Assembly (NCBI GenBank): GCA_036394315.1
Contig: DASWFI010000085.1
Coordinates: 1-27,379 of the forward strand
From: DASWFI01 sp036394315
GTDB taxonomy: Bacteria; Patescibacteriota; Doudnabacteria; UBA920; O2-02-FULL-48-8
Reading direction: 5' to 3'
Length of the DNA: 27,379 bases
Below, piece after piece: positions 7,585 through 13,394 of the stretch (the first letter of the stretch is position 1; each line of letters opens with the position of its first letter). The translations under genes were made by a program, and so were the position numbers. The notes below the pieces were generated by a model, which saw only the letters and a program-made list of their open reading frames with translations, was not told where the DNA came from and made no database searches.

Positions 7585-7628
7585 GGTGCGCAATACGATA
7601 CCAACACTATCGACAAGAAGTGCGCACC
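7585..7628. repeat. Nested inverted repeat
   Basis: GGTGCGCA (7585-7592) is inverted as TGCGCACC (7621-7628). Inside it, CGATA and TATCG form a second inverted pair around CCAACAC. It lies 100 bases upstream of the integrase fragment; a recombinase or regulator site is possible but unproven. Confidence 0.35.
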
Positions 7629-7730
7629 AAAACCTCCACAAATCACTGACCGTCAACCTATACAGAATTGTTAGTGGTCTTTCCCGGGAAAGGTGCAATT
7701 GCTAATTTTAATCACTTTTAAAGCAATTGT

Positions 7731-7892
7731 ATGAGCACAAAAAGTTTCGGCGTTTTGTTCTATTTAAAGAGCCGCTCCTTCCAGACTCATGAAGAAAGTG
7801 AGGTCTATCTCCGCATCACCGTCAACAAAGCAAGGCTGGATCTGTATAATATTACCAGCCAAATCTGGAAAAAAGTATCGATATGCCTGTAG
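7731..7892 (+). pseudogene. Site-specific tyrosine integrase, N-terminal fragment
   Basis: A 53-codon frame, ATG 7731 to TAG 7890-7892. It begins MSTKSFGVLFYLKSRS and continues SEVYLRITVNKARLDLYN, which is the N-terminal arm-DNA-binding domain of Bacteroidota tyrosine integrases (usual form: VLFYL..., IYLRITVNGKR...). The SAM-like core-binding and catalytic domains are gone; 7893-8041 holds no continuation in any frame. Immediately upstream, 7695-7731 carries GCAATTGCTAATT and AGCAATTGT, resembling arm-type repeats. It is a non-functional relic of an integrated element near the repeated modules. Confidence 0.75.
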
Positions 7893-8041
7893 GACAATCT
7901 GAAATAGGAAAAGCTAGGCTGCTGTAAAGACAAAAAATGACGATTTATACCTAACCCAAATAGGGTGTTTTCACGGGTAGTTTCCTTAACTACATGATAT
8001 TATATTTATTGCATCAAAATAAGATAATTTAACCCCTTATA

Positions 8042-8641
8042 ATGAAAATAGTTCTTCTGATAATCAGCCTATTGGCGTTTTTCATTACAGTCCCTCTCAT
8101 CTGGATGTTCTTCTACAACAGGTATATGAAAAATGCCAATAAATACTATAAAGAAAATATATTAGACTTAGAAAAGATCGATTTATCCTCATCCAAAGTG
8201 CAACGCCTATTAAAATTATATTTCAACAGGCAACAGACTTATGAGTTTTCGGGTTATGCAATCTTGTTGCTTTGCATAGTATTCCTGGGTGGATGTATTT
8301 TAATATTTATTTTTTCCAATAAGATCACTGTAGCTGCAGGAACCAAGCCTGAAACCAATGATTACTGGATTGCACTTTTGTCACTTCGTGTTGGTATTTC
8401 ACTTATCGTTTTTTTTGTTTGTCAAGTGTTATTGCGATTATATAGATATTGCGTAAAATTTGCTGTTTTCTACATTGGCATGTTTGATGCTTTGCTGATG
8501 TATGACGAGCTAAAAAAAGATTTGAAAGAAGCGGTAGACCTGTTTACCCCCAACATAGATATAGGAGATACACCGGCAAGTCCTTCAACAGATCTTATCA
8601 AGATATTAGAGAATCTCAACAAGGCAAAAACACCTAGCTAA
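8042..8641 (+). CDS. Hypothetical inner-membrane protein
   Basis: 199 residues of unrecognised family. Hydrophobic segments lie near 3-24 (start MKIVLLIISLLAFFITVPLI), 72-94 (AILLLCIVFLGGCILIFIF) and 115-140. A cytoplasmic or periplasmic loop with KYYKENILDLEKIDLSSSK separates the first two. The C-terminal ~55 residues are soluble, with ELKKDLKEAVDLF and a final ILENLNKAK helix. The sequence is A+T-rich (16 G/C of 60 in 8101-8160). It stands alone; the upstream 150 bases follow the integrase relic. Possibly cargo of the former element, by position only. Confidence 0.65.
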   Translation: MKIVLLIISLLAFFITVPLIWMFFYNRYMKNANKYYKENILDLEKIDLSSSKVQRLLKLYFNRQQTYEFSGYAILLLCIVFLGGCILIFIFSNKITVAAGTKPETNDYWIALLSLRVGISLIVFFVCQVLLRLYRYCVKFAVFYIGMFDALLMYDELKKDLKEAVDLFTPNIDIGDTPASPSTDLIKILENLNKAKTPS

Positions 8642-8684
8642 AATAAAACAACAATTCTTCCTGGTTTGCAGCATAACTCAAAAA

Positions 8685-8772
8685 TGTGGAGGGGATTACC
8701 TACGCCACTCTATCGAGAGTCTCGGTGATCCCTTTAGGGGGGAGACTCAATCGAACCCCTACTCTCCTTTCC
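8685..8772. ncRNA. Candidate structured segment, possibly a decayed tRNA
   Basis: Several complementary blocks occur in 88 bases: CTCTATCGAGAG (8708-8719), GAGTCTC (8717-8723) with GAGACTC (8742-8748), CCCTTTAGGG inside it, and a final ATCGAACCCC then ACTCTCC resembling a tRNA T-loop and acceptor 3' side. No full cloverleaf can be drawn by eye, and there is no T-run. It may be a regulatory leader, small RNA or tRNA scar. The rest of 8642-8970 shows nothing identifiable. Confidence 0.3.
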
Positions 8773-8970
8773 TACCTTAATCCGGGAAATTAAAATAATC
8801 TGACACTCAATTCGGCGTGTTACGGCCTAAAAACTAAAATAATTAGTGTCTCCATGAACTAAATAAAAATTCGTCGGACAGTTTAATATAAGCTACATTT
8901 ATTGTCCCTACCTCCTGTAATACTCTTCTTTCCCTGCCCTTTTATTTATTAATCATTAAAAGCAAAATCA

Positions 8971-9708
8971 ATGAAACAGTCAAGATTTACCGGCTTGCTT
9001 TTTTATGTCATGGTATTCTTTTTGATCTCCTGCGCCGGAGGCGGAAATGAAAATAAGACCGGCATCGACTCTACCACTGTTGACAGCACCAAAAGCGCAG
9101 TTGCACCGAAAATAAATACCATTATTACAGCACCGCAAAATATGATGATAGCAAAACACAAGGTGTTCAACTATGCAAAATGGAAAACCTCCTACGATGA
9201 ACATGATTCTCTCCGGTTGGTTAATGGCATTCATAGTTATGTAATTGGCCGCGGTTTGCAGGATTCCAATATGATATTAGTAGCTGTGAAAGTAGATGAT
9301 ATGGCCAAAGCAAAAGCATTTGCAAAAGACCCTGGCCTGAAAAAGGCCATGCAAAAAGGTGGCGTAACAGGCACGCCTTTGTTTGCCTTTGTTACGATCA
9401 CCTTTCAGGACACCGCTACTGTTAGTTCAGACCTCCGGTCCAGAACCACGTTCACTGTTAAAGACTGGGGTACCTGGCAAAAAGCATTTGAAGAGGGTAA
9501 GCAGGAAAGGATAGATAATGGTATAACCGTTAGGGCTTTTGGTCATGATGCCGATGATGATAAAAAGGTAGTGCTCGTAACGGCTCTATTGGATACTGTC
9601 AAAGCCTATGCCTATTATAAATCAGATATGTTGAAAAAAAGAAGAGCCGCAAGTGGTGTGATAGGCGAGCCGGAACGTTTTCTGTACCGGGTTGTGCAGC
9701 GGTATTAA
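8971..9708 (+). CDS. Lipoprotein with two tandem alpha/beta-barrel (ABM-like) domains
   Basis: 245 residues. Signal peptide II with lipobox LISC, cysteine at residue 21, then a Gly/Ser/Thr-rich linker, so the protein is likely anchored in a membrane facing the periplasm or surface. Two similar domains follow: about 57-150, with KHKVFNYAKWKTSYDEHDSL and AKAKAFAKDPGLKKAMQKGG, and about 155-245, with VKDWGTWQKAFEEGKQER and AYYKSDMLKKRRAASGVIG. The pattern (strand, YDxW helix, strand, strand, SPxL helix) fits dimeric alpha/beta-barrel proteins; the duplication would let one chain form the barrel. No catalytic residues can be assigned. Single gene. Confidence 0.75.
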   Translation: MKQSRFTGLLFYVMVFFLISCAGGGNENKTGIDSTTVDSTKSAVAPKINTIITAPQNMMIAKHKVFNYAKWKTSYDEHDSLRLVNGIHSYVIGRGLQDSNMILVAVKVDDMAKAKAFAKDPGLKKAMQKGGVTGTPLFAFVTITFQDTATVSSDLRSRTTFTVKDWGTWQKAFEEGKQERIDNGITVRAFGHDADDDKKVVLVTALLDTVKAYAYYKSDMLKKRRAASGVIGEPERFLYRVVQRY

Positions 9709-9717
9709 TATAAAATT

Positions 9718-9739
9718 GGGATAAACAGTTTTTAATCCC
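9718..9739 (+). terminator. Weak hairpin after the lipoprotein gene
   Basis: GGGATAAA and TTTTAATCCC can pair around CAGT, a few bases after the TAA at 9706. No T-run follows, so only a weak terminator claim can be made. Confidence 0.3.
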
Positions 9740-9840
9740 CGCTGGGTCGGCTATGTCTGGACCTTTTCGTTCCGGCCAATGCCTTCTTTGTGGCTCTGGG
9801 TTGCTGCAGCTTTTCGTGTTCCAAATAATCATATCATTCA

Positions 9841-9933
9841 ATGAAAACCTCAGCCCGACATATATACCTGTTCTCAATACTGCTCCTTTGTTCATTCGCG
9901 GCACACACACAGGATAATTATATAGAAGCTTAA
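9841..9933 (+). pseudogene. Signal-peptide stub of a lost exported protein
   Basis: A 30-codon frame from ATG 9841 to TAA 9931-9933. It starts MKTSARHIYLFSILLLCSFA and continues AHTQDNYIEA, a complete Sec signal peptide with an AHT-QD type cleavage site as is usual in Bacteroidota, followed by only a few mature residues. Such a gene should continue for hundreds of residues; the sequence instead runs into the 3' end of the minus-strand gene at 9951. I take it as the 5' remnant left by a deletion or insertion junction near 9930. Confidence 0.55.
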
Positions 9934-9950
9934 CTTGGGACCCTTGCTGG

Positions 9951-10265
9951 TTAAAAATGAGAACCAATCCGAGATACAAATTCAACGCCCCCAATCCGAC
10001 CGTCTTTCAAAATGTCCAGGACAATCGTGCCCTCGTCTTCACTTTCAAGAATAATATTTTCATCGAACTGCCATTCCGATCCTTCCTCATTTGGACGGCT
10101 GGAATTCACAAAATGTACATAAGCGGGGCTTTCCCATTGCCCGTTATTACAGACTCGTATTACGGGAATCAAATCCTCTCGTTCCGGGTATTGCTCGCTG
10201 ATCAAGGCAATAATATGGTCGGCGGGAAAAGAGTAAAGGGGTTGATCCTTGCTTTCTTTAGGCAT
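9951..10265 (-). CDS. Small hypothetical protein with a DUF2283-like end
   Basis: 104 residues, acidic, no signal or membrane segment. It starts MPKESKDQPLYSFPADHIIA and has a central VIRVCNNGQWESPAYVHFVN segment. The last ~25 residues, with GTIVLDILKDGRIGGVEFV, resemble the closing strand pair of DUF2283-type proteins (a DxDxDGxIxGIE line), but the match is short. It follows the Fic gene on the same strand with a 56-base gap and could be co-transcribed with it, which would make it a candidate partner. No function can be assigned. Confidence 0.55.
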   Translation of the reverse strand: MPKESKDQPLYSFPADHIIALISEQYPEREDLIPVIRVCNNGQWESPAYVHFVNSSRPNEEGSEWQFDENIILESEDEGTIVLDILKDGRIGGVEFVSRIGSHF

Positions 10266-10321
10266 TCAGTTTTATTTAGAGCACGTTTATTCCAGGTCTT
10301 GCTCCCTTGACAGCCAGGTTA

Positions 10322-11710
10322 TCACTTTTTCCAAGCCTCCTTCCACCGAACAAACTCCGAGGGGCTTATATAATAACGTGCAAAATTTCCTTCATGCAAG
10401 GATAATAGCTCCGTCTCTACATATTCAATGAACTTTTCTCGCTCTTTCTCAGGGATACTAGCTGCACGATGATTAATGAACGTACCTGCGGCAACTTGGT
10501 TCATGGCAGAAGATACTACTGCAGTTATCAACTCCCGCATAGCTTGCCGGTATTTCATTCGGAAAACATCCGGCTCACCAATGGACTGACGAACTGTTGC
10601 ATAGCGCGCAGAGGATCGTTCATAGGCCCAAACAAATACATCTCTCAATAGCTCAACCCTGTTCAATTCATATACTGCAAGCATTCCCCGGATGTAAAGG
10701 TCGTCGGGAACATCAACAAATGATAAGGGAATTAGGTTATGACTATTCAGTGGGATATTGGCTGCCAGCCGGGAAACGCGTTTGTTTACATCCTCAAAAG
10801 GCTGCAAGTAGGGCAAATGCACCATCAAAAAAAAAGCCTGTTCAAACGGGTTCAATATTTGGCGGGCTTTGGACAGCATTAATTCAAACATTTCCTCGAT
10901 GAGTTGGGGTATTGCAAGCGGGGTATATACAGATCGGCCAATACCAATTTCATGAGTTCTTAACCGACCTGGAGCCGCAGGGTCAGGAAGCAGGTTGTTT
11001 GCTAAAAGAGCATGCAGATTTAATATGGTATATCGGTTAATACCGATCTCTTCGGCCGATTGAACAAGAAATTCAATAGCATCCTTATGATTGAGAATCA
11101 TCTGTGCCTCCAGGGCTGATTTATTCTCAGCTTCCTCTCCAAGCCTAATCAGTCGTTCGGTATCCAGCAGCGAATAGGTGTTGCCTTCGAGCCTGCTCGA
11201 ATTGAAAGAAAGATCGATCAAGAGACGCTGGAGAATTTCCTTGGCATACGTCCCTGCGGTTTGATTCCTGCCTGGTGTTTGTCCCCATCGCAGTAATTGA
11301 TCGGTCTTTTCAACAGAGAGATAGTTGGTTATATTTGGCTGGTACAACTCAAGGAATTCACGGTTGTATCCTACCGGCGTTCGTTGCTGCTCGGGTAGGT
11401 AGACCAGCGAAAGAATATGCTGACCTTCTTCTGATAATGGCAAAACCGAGCCATTAGTCCCCGTTTCCTCTACCTTGATTGGCGATGTTGCCAGGTAATA
11501 CCGGGTCGAACGCGTATCCCCGGAAGAAGTCACAGCCCCCGCATTCCGCAAGTATTCTAATCGTCTTTGCAGTGTACGATGAGGAATCTCTACTTTGATT
11601 GTGCTTTGGATTTCTTCCAAGGTTGCTCCTTTCAAGGCTGATTGCCTTAAAACATCCTTGATAGCGTTAATCTGCGATAATACTTTGGCGCTTAGTTTCG
11701 GATCCGCCAT
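10322..11710 (-). CDS. Winged-helix Fic-family protein with altered Fic motif
   Basis: 462 residues. Residues ~10-75 form a winged helix-turn-helix (EEIQSTIKVEIPHRTLQRRL, then a basic wing), so the protein should bind DNA. The Fic domain spans ~155-365. An inhibitory motif fitting (S/T)xxxE(G/N) is at 171-176 (SSRLEG), as in class II Fic proteins. The motif that is normally HxFx(D/E)GN(G/K)R reads QPFEDVNKR at 303-311: the catalytic His is Gln and the first Gly is Val, while F305, D307, N309 and R311 remain. AMPylation by the classical mechanism is therefore doubtful. A C-terminal helical region follows. Operator-like repeats precede the ATG at 11710, implying autoregulation. Confidence 0.9.
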   Translation of the reverse strand: MADPKLSAKVLSQINAIKDVLRQSALKGATLEEIQSTIKVEIPHRTLQRRLEYLRNAGAVTSSGDTRSTRYYLATSPIKVEETGTNGSVLPLSEEGQHILSLVYLPEQQRTPVGYNREFLELYQPNITNYLSVEKTDQLLRWGQTPGRNQTAGTYAKEILQRLLIDLSFNSSRLEGNTYSLLDTERLIRLGEEAENKSALEAQMILNHKDAIEFLVQSAEEIGINRYTILNLHALLANNLLPDPAAPGRLRTHEIGIGRSVYTPLAIPQLIEEMFELMLSKARQILNPFEQAFFLMVHLPYLQPFEDVNKRVSRLAANIPLNSHNLIPLSFVDVPDDLYIRGMLAVYELNRVELLRDVFVWAYERSSARYATVRQSIGEPDVFRMKYRQAMRELITAVVSSAMNQVAAGTFINHRAASIPEKEREKFIEYVETELLSLHEGNFARYYISPSEFVRWKEAWKK

Positions 11711-11719
11711 ATGTTAGAT

Positions 11720-11811
11720 TTACGCGCCAAAAATACACCTTTTTTGGCGCGTAGAGGAATTTCGCGCCAAAATATTGAATTACGCGCCAAAAATGGATGT
11801 TTCGCGCCAAT
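11720..11811 (-). promoter_or_regulatory. Operator array: five TT(A/T)CGCGCCAA sites at 20-base spacing
   Basis: Sites begin at 11720, 11740 (inverted), 11760, 11780 and 11800. Full sites read TTACGCGCCAAAAAT (11720, 11780); variants are TTTCGCGCCAAAAT (11760) and TTTCGCGCCAAT (11800); the inverted one reads TTTTTTGGCGCGTA. A weaker inverted half-site, TTTTTTGGCGCA, is at 11930-11940 (11929 may belong to it). The array starts 10 bases before the Fic start codon, and the first site overlaps a minus-strand TATTTTTG (11728-11735) that fits the Bacteroidota -7 box, although no -33 box is clear. The Fic protein's own winged helix is the obvious candidate binder (inference). Confidence 0.8.
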
Positions 11812-12001
11812 CTGCAAGGAGCTTAGGTCTAGCCATATTAAAAAATATTTACAATTATATCAACTTTGTGCCAACATTCAATATACTTATAATCAAGCCT
11901 TGCATCCAAATATCAGCCAAAATTTGCATTTTTTGGCGCAGATTTGAATTCAAGATGAACCAAAATATAGCAATTTTTGCCAATTTAGCTGATGCATAAG
12001 G

Positions 12002-12225
12002 TCATTTCGAAGACCTCAGGCAATACCATCTAAGAATTGAAAAACATGACCTACTTTTATTCCAGCAAAATTGCACCACTTTCCGGCCAGAGCGCAATCC
12101 ATAACCACAACATTCAGTCTTTTGTAAATCATTGATAAAGAATTCAGAACGAGAAGAGTTCGAATCCCCCTCTCTCCGCGTAGCAATTATCCGCAAGAAA
12201 TTGCAATTTTCTGCAATTTTGGGCA
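12002..12225 (-). repeat. Composite repeat, copy E, with a tRNA-Ser-like 3' end
   Basis: Left end TCATTTCGAA (12002-12011), right end at 12158-12179, beginning GTTCGAATCCCCC and ending CTCTCCGC, which is an ideal tRNA-Ser T-loop and acceptor 3' side. Then GTAGCAATTATCCGCAAG, TTGCAATT and CTGCAATTTTGGGCA to 12225. No D-arm or anticodon arm precedes it, so it is not an intact tRNA. Here the T-loop lacks the AGTTG insert present in the other copies. Confidence 0.55.
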
Positions 12226-12238
12226 GCGGAAGAAAGGG

Positions 12239-12272
12239 AAAGCCTTCGGTTTCGTTCGAACTAAAGGCTTTT
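12239..12272 (+). terminator. Imperfect hairpin with short T-run
   Basis: AAAGCCTT pairs with AAGGCTTT around a loop holding GTTCGAAC. Same position relative to copy E as the hairpins that follow the other copies. Confidence 0.45.
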
Positions 12273-12282
12273 CGTTAAAAAC

Positions 12283-12320
12283 GTCTAATCCCGATTTGAC
12301 CGAAAACAAGGGGAGCTTAC
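12283..12320 (+). repeat. TCTAAT...GGGGAGCTTA module
   Basis: TCTAAT (12284), a CCGAAAAC stretch and GGGGAGCTTAC to 12320. The same arrangement follows the hairpins at 1760 (1806-1841, weaker, GGGAATCTTAC) and 12839 (12888-12925, GGGGAGCTTA). Confidence 0.45.
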
Positions 12321-12323
12321 ATA

Positions 12324-12419
12324 ATGGCTCCGCAGGATATGTTCTGGGGCGCCTATTGGGGAACTTGCCTCGACAAATTCGGGATACGCTGGATGTTTAA
12401 CTTTACATACAAGAAATAA
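12324..12419 (+). pseudogene. PhnB/VOC-family protein, C-terminal fragment
   Basis: A 31-codon frame: MAPQDMFWGAYWGTCLDKFG, then IRWMFNFTYKK and TAA. This is the typical last segment of PhnB-like VOC proteins (MPLQDTFWGAYFGxLxDKFGxxWMxN). The first ~110 residues are absent; an in-frame TGA lies upstream at 12297 and the sequence between is the repeated GGGGAGCTTA module. It is a beheaded relic whose break coincides with the end of that module. Confidence 0.6.
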
Positions 12420-12475
12420 GAACAGGTTAACAACCGATGTCTCCGGCAATTAGTCGAGACCCTTTTCGTATAGCT

Positions 12476-12631
12476 TCAGTACTGAAGATATGCGATGATC
12501 CAAATAAATATAACGACCATTGCTGCTTGATAATAACCCCAGATAGGGCCCATGCCATTATCCTTATCATAATTCACCAGACTGATAAACACCCCAACTA
12601 TGGGTATCCAATATATTAGCTTATTATTCAT
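12476..12631 (-). CDS. Small two-helix membrane protein
   Basis: 51 residues, starting MNNKLIYWIPIVGVFISLVN and ending VVIFIWIIAYLQY. Two hydrophobic segments (about 5-20 and 37-50) flank a short loop with YDKDNGMGPIWGYY. The frame has a plausible ATG at 12631, and TAACTTTG (minus strand, 12653-12660), a good match to the TAnnTTTG -7 box, lies 21 bases upstream, which supports expression; no -33 box was found. Similar tiny hydrophobic proteins are common in Bacteroidota but I cannot name a family. It could also be a remnant of a larger membrane protein. Confidence 0.5.
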   Translation of the reverse strand: MNNKLIYWIPIVGVFISLVNYDKDNGMGPIWGYYQAAMVVIFIWIIAYLQY

Positions 12632-12702
12632 AAACCAATCATTCCTTAAGGTCAAAGTTACATCAATTACCAGTTAGCGATCCACATTCCGACAGAATGA
12701 TT

Positions 12703-12815
12703 TTATTTATGCCAGCCGTAATAATTTAGGAAATCGGTGATTTTCAATAAGTTGTCCCCAACGCCCCGCAAGTCAATTATCTGCAAGAAATTGCGTACAA
12801 AAGCAATTTTAGGCA
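12703..12815 (-). repeat. Composite repeat, copy F
   Basis: GTTGTCCCCAACGCCCCGC at 12751-12769, with the TTCGAA part deleted, then AAGTCAATTATCTGCAAG and GCAATTTTAGGCA to 12815. Minus-strand translation gives LAGRWG and, in the shifted frame, NLLKITDFLNYYGWHK before a TAA at 12703-12705, similar to copy C. Confidence 0.55.
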
Positions 12816-12838
12816 AGTAAATCCACTGAATTTCCACG

Positions 12839-12873
12839 AAAAAGCCCTCAGATTCTTAGTCTGCGGGCTTTTT
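12839..12873. terminator. Bidirectional terminator-like hairpin downstream of dinB-like gene
   Basis: AAAAAGCCCTCAGA (12839-12852) pairs with TCTGCGGGCTTTTT (12860-12873) with one mismatch. U-runs occur on both strands, so it can end the minus-strand DinB operon that stops at 12923. Confidence 0.65.
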
Positions 12874-12922
12874 GGTTAAATACAAAGCTCTAATTTCGTT
12901 TCGGAGCGGAAATATGGGGAGC

Positions 12923-13390
12923 TTAAATCACCAATCTCTTTATAGCCATAATAACGCCTGAATGCAATCCCTCATGAAATGAAAGAAATTTTATACCATC
13001 GTCTATACTGACCAGCTCCACACCGTTGCGCGTTACCCAGGTGGTATAATTACCAAAGACTTGTTTATTGTAGTCTGTTTCTAATTGATCCAAAGTGATA
13101 ATTAGCAATTGTTTGATAGATACTATTTCGTCGTCGCTAATAATCCCTTTTGGTTTTGAACCTGATTTAAACCGCTGCCAAAAATCATCACTAATCAATG
13201 TTGGCAAACCGGCTCTTTTGTAGCATATTCCCTGTTGCACTGCTATCATATGGCCCAGGTTCCAGATAATGTTGTTGTTAAATCCTTCAGCAGTTCGATT
13301 AAATTGTTCGGTGGTCAGATCTTTTAGTTGTTCCAGGAGGAAAGATCGTGTTTCTCTAATAGCCGCTATTTGACTGGTCATGGTTGCCAA
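12923..13390 (-). CDS. DinB-family protein
   Basis: 155 residues forming the DinB/YfiT four-helix bundle. The metal-binding histidines are visible: one in NIIWNLGHMIAVQQG (about residue 47) and two in FLSFHEGLHSGVIMA (about 138 and 142), so the metal site looks intact. Family members include putative thiol-S-transferases and damage-inducible proteins; the exact role here is unknown. It begins 4 bases after the stop of the membrane protein gene upstream, so the two are co-transcribed. Its stop codon lies within the repeated GGGGAGCTTA module at 12916-12925. Confidence 0.88.
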   Translation of the reverse strand: MATMTSQIAAIRETRSFLLEQLKDLTTEQFNRTAEGFNNNIIWNLGHMIAVQQGICYKRAGLPTLISDDFWQRFKSGSKPKGIISDDEIVSIKQLLIITLDQLETDYNKQVFGNYTTWVTRNGVELVSIDDGIKFLSFHEGLHSGVIMAIKRLVI

Positions 13391-13394
13391 AATT

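Noticed and set aside
8685..8772. Intact tRNA gene
   Set aside because: No complete acceptor stem, D-arm and anticodon arm could be placed; kept only as a candidate structured segment.
9599..9994. 131-codon minus-strand frame overlapping the lipoprotein 3' end
   Set aside because: Antisense to a supported gene, no family resemblance.
11720..11811. Regular 20-base repeats considered as a CRISPR array
   Set aside because: The shared core is only about 12-15 bases with spacers of about 5-8 bases and one site is inverted; an operator array fits, a CRISPR does not.
12002..12196. 64-codon minus-strand frame through repeat copy E
   Set aside because: It is a translation of the repeat and tRNA-like end; residues are unlike a folded protein and the start lies within the GCAATT module.
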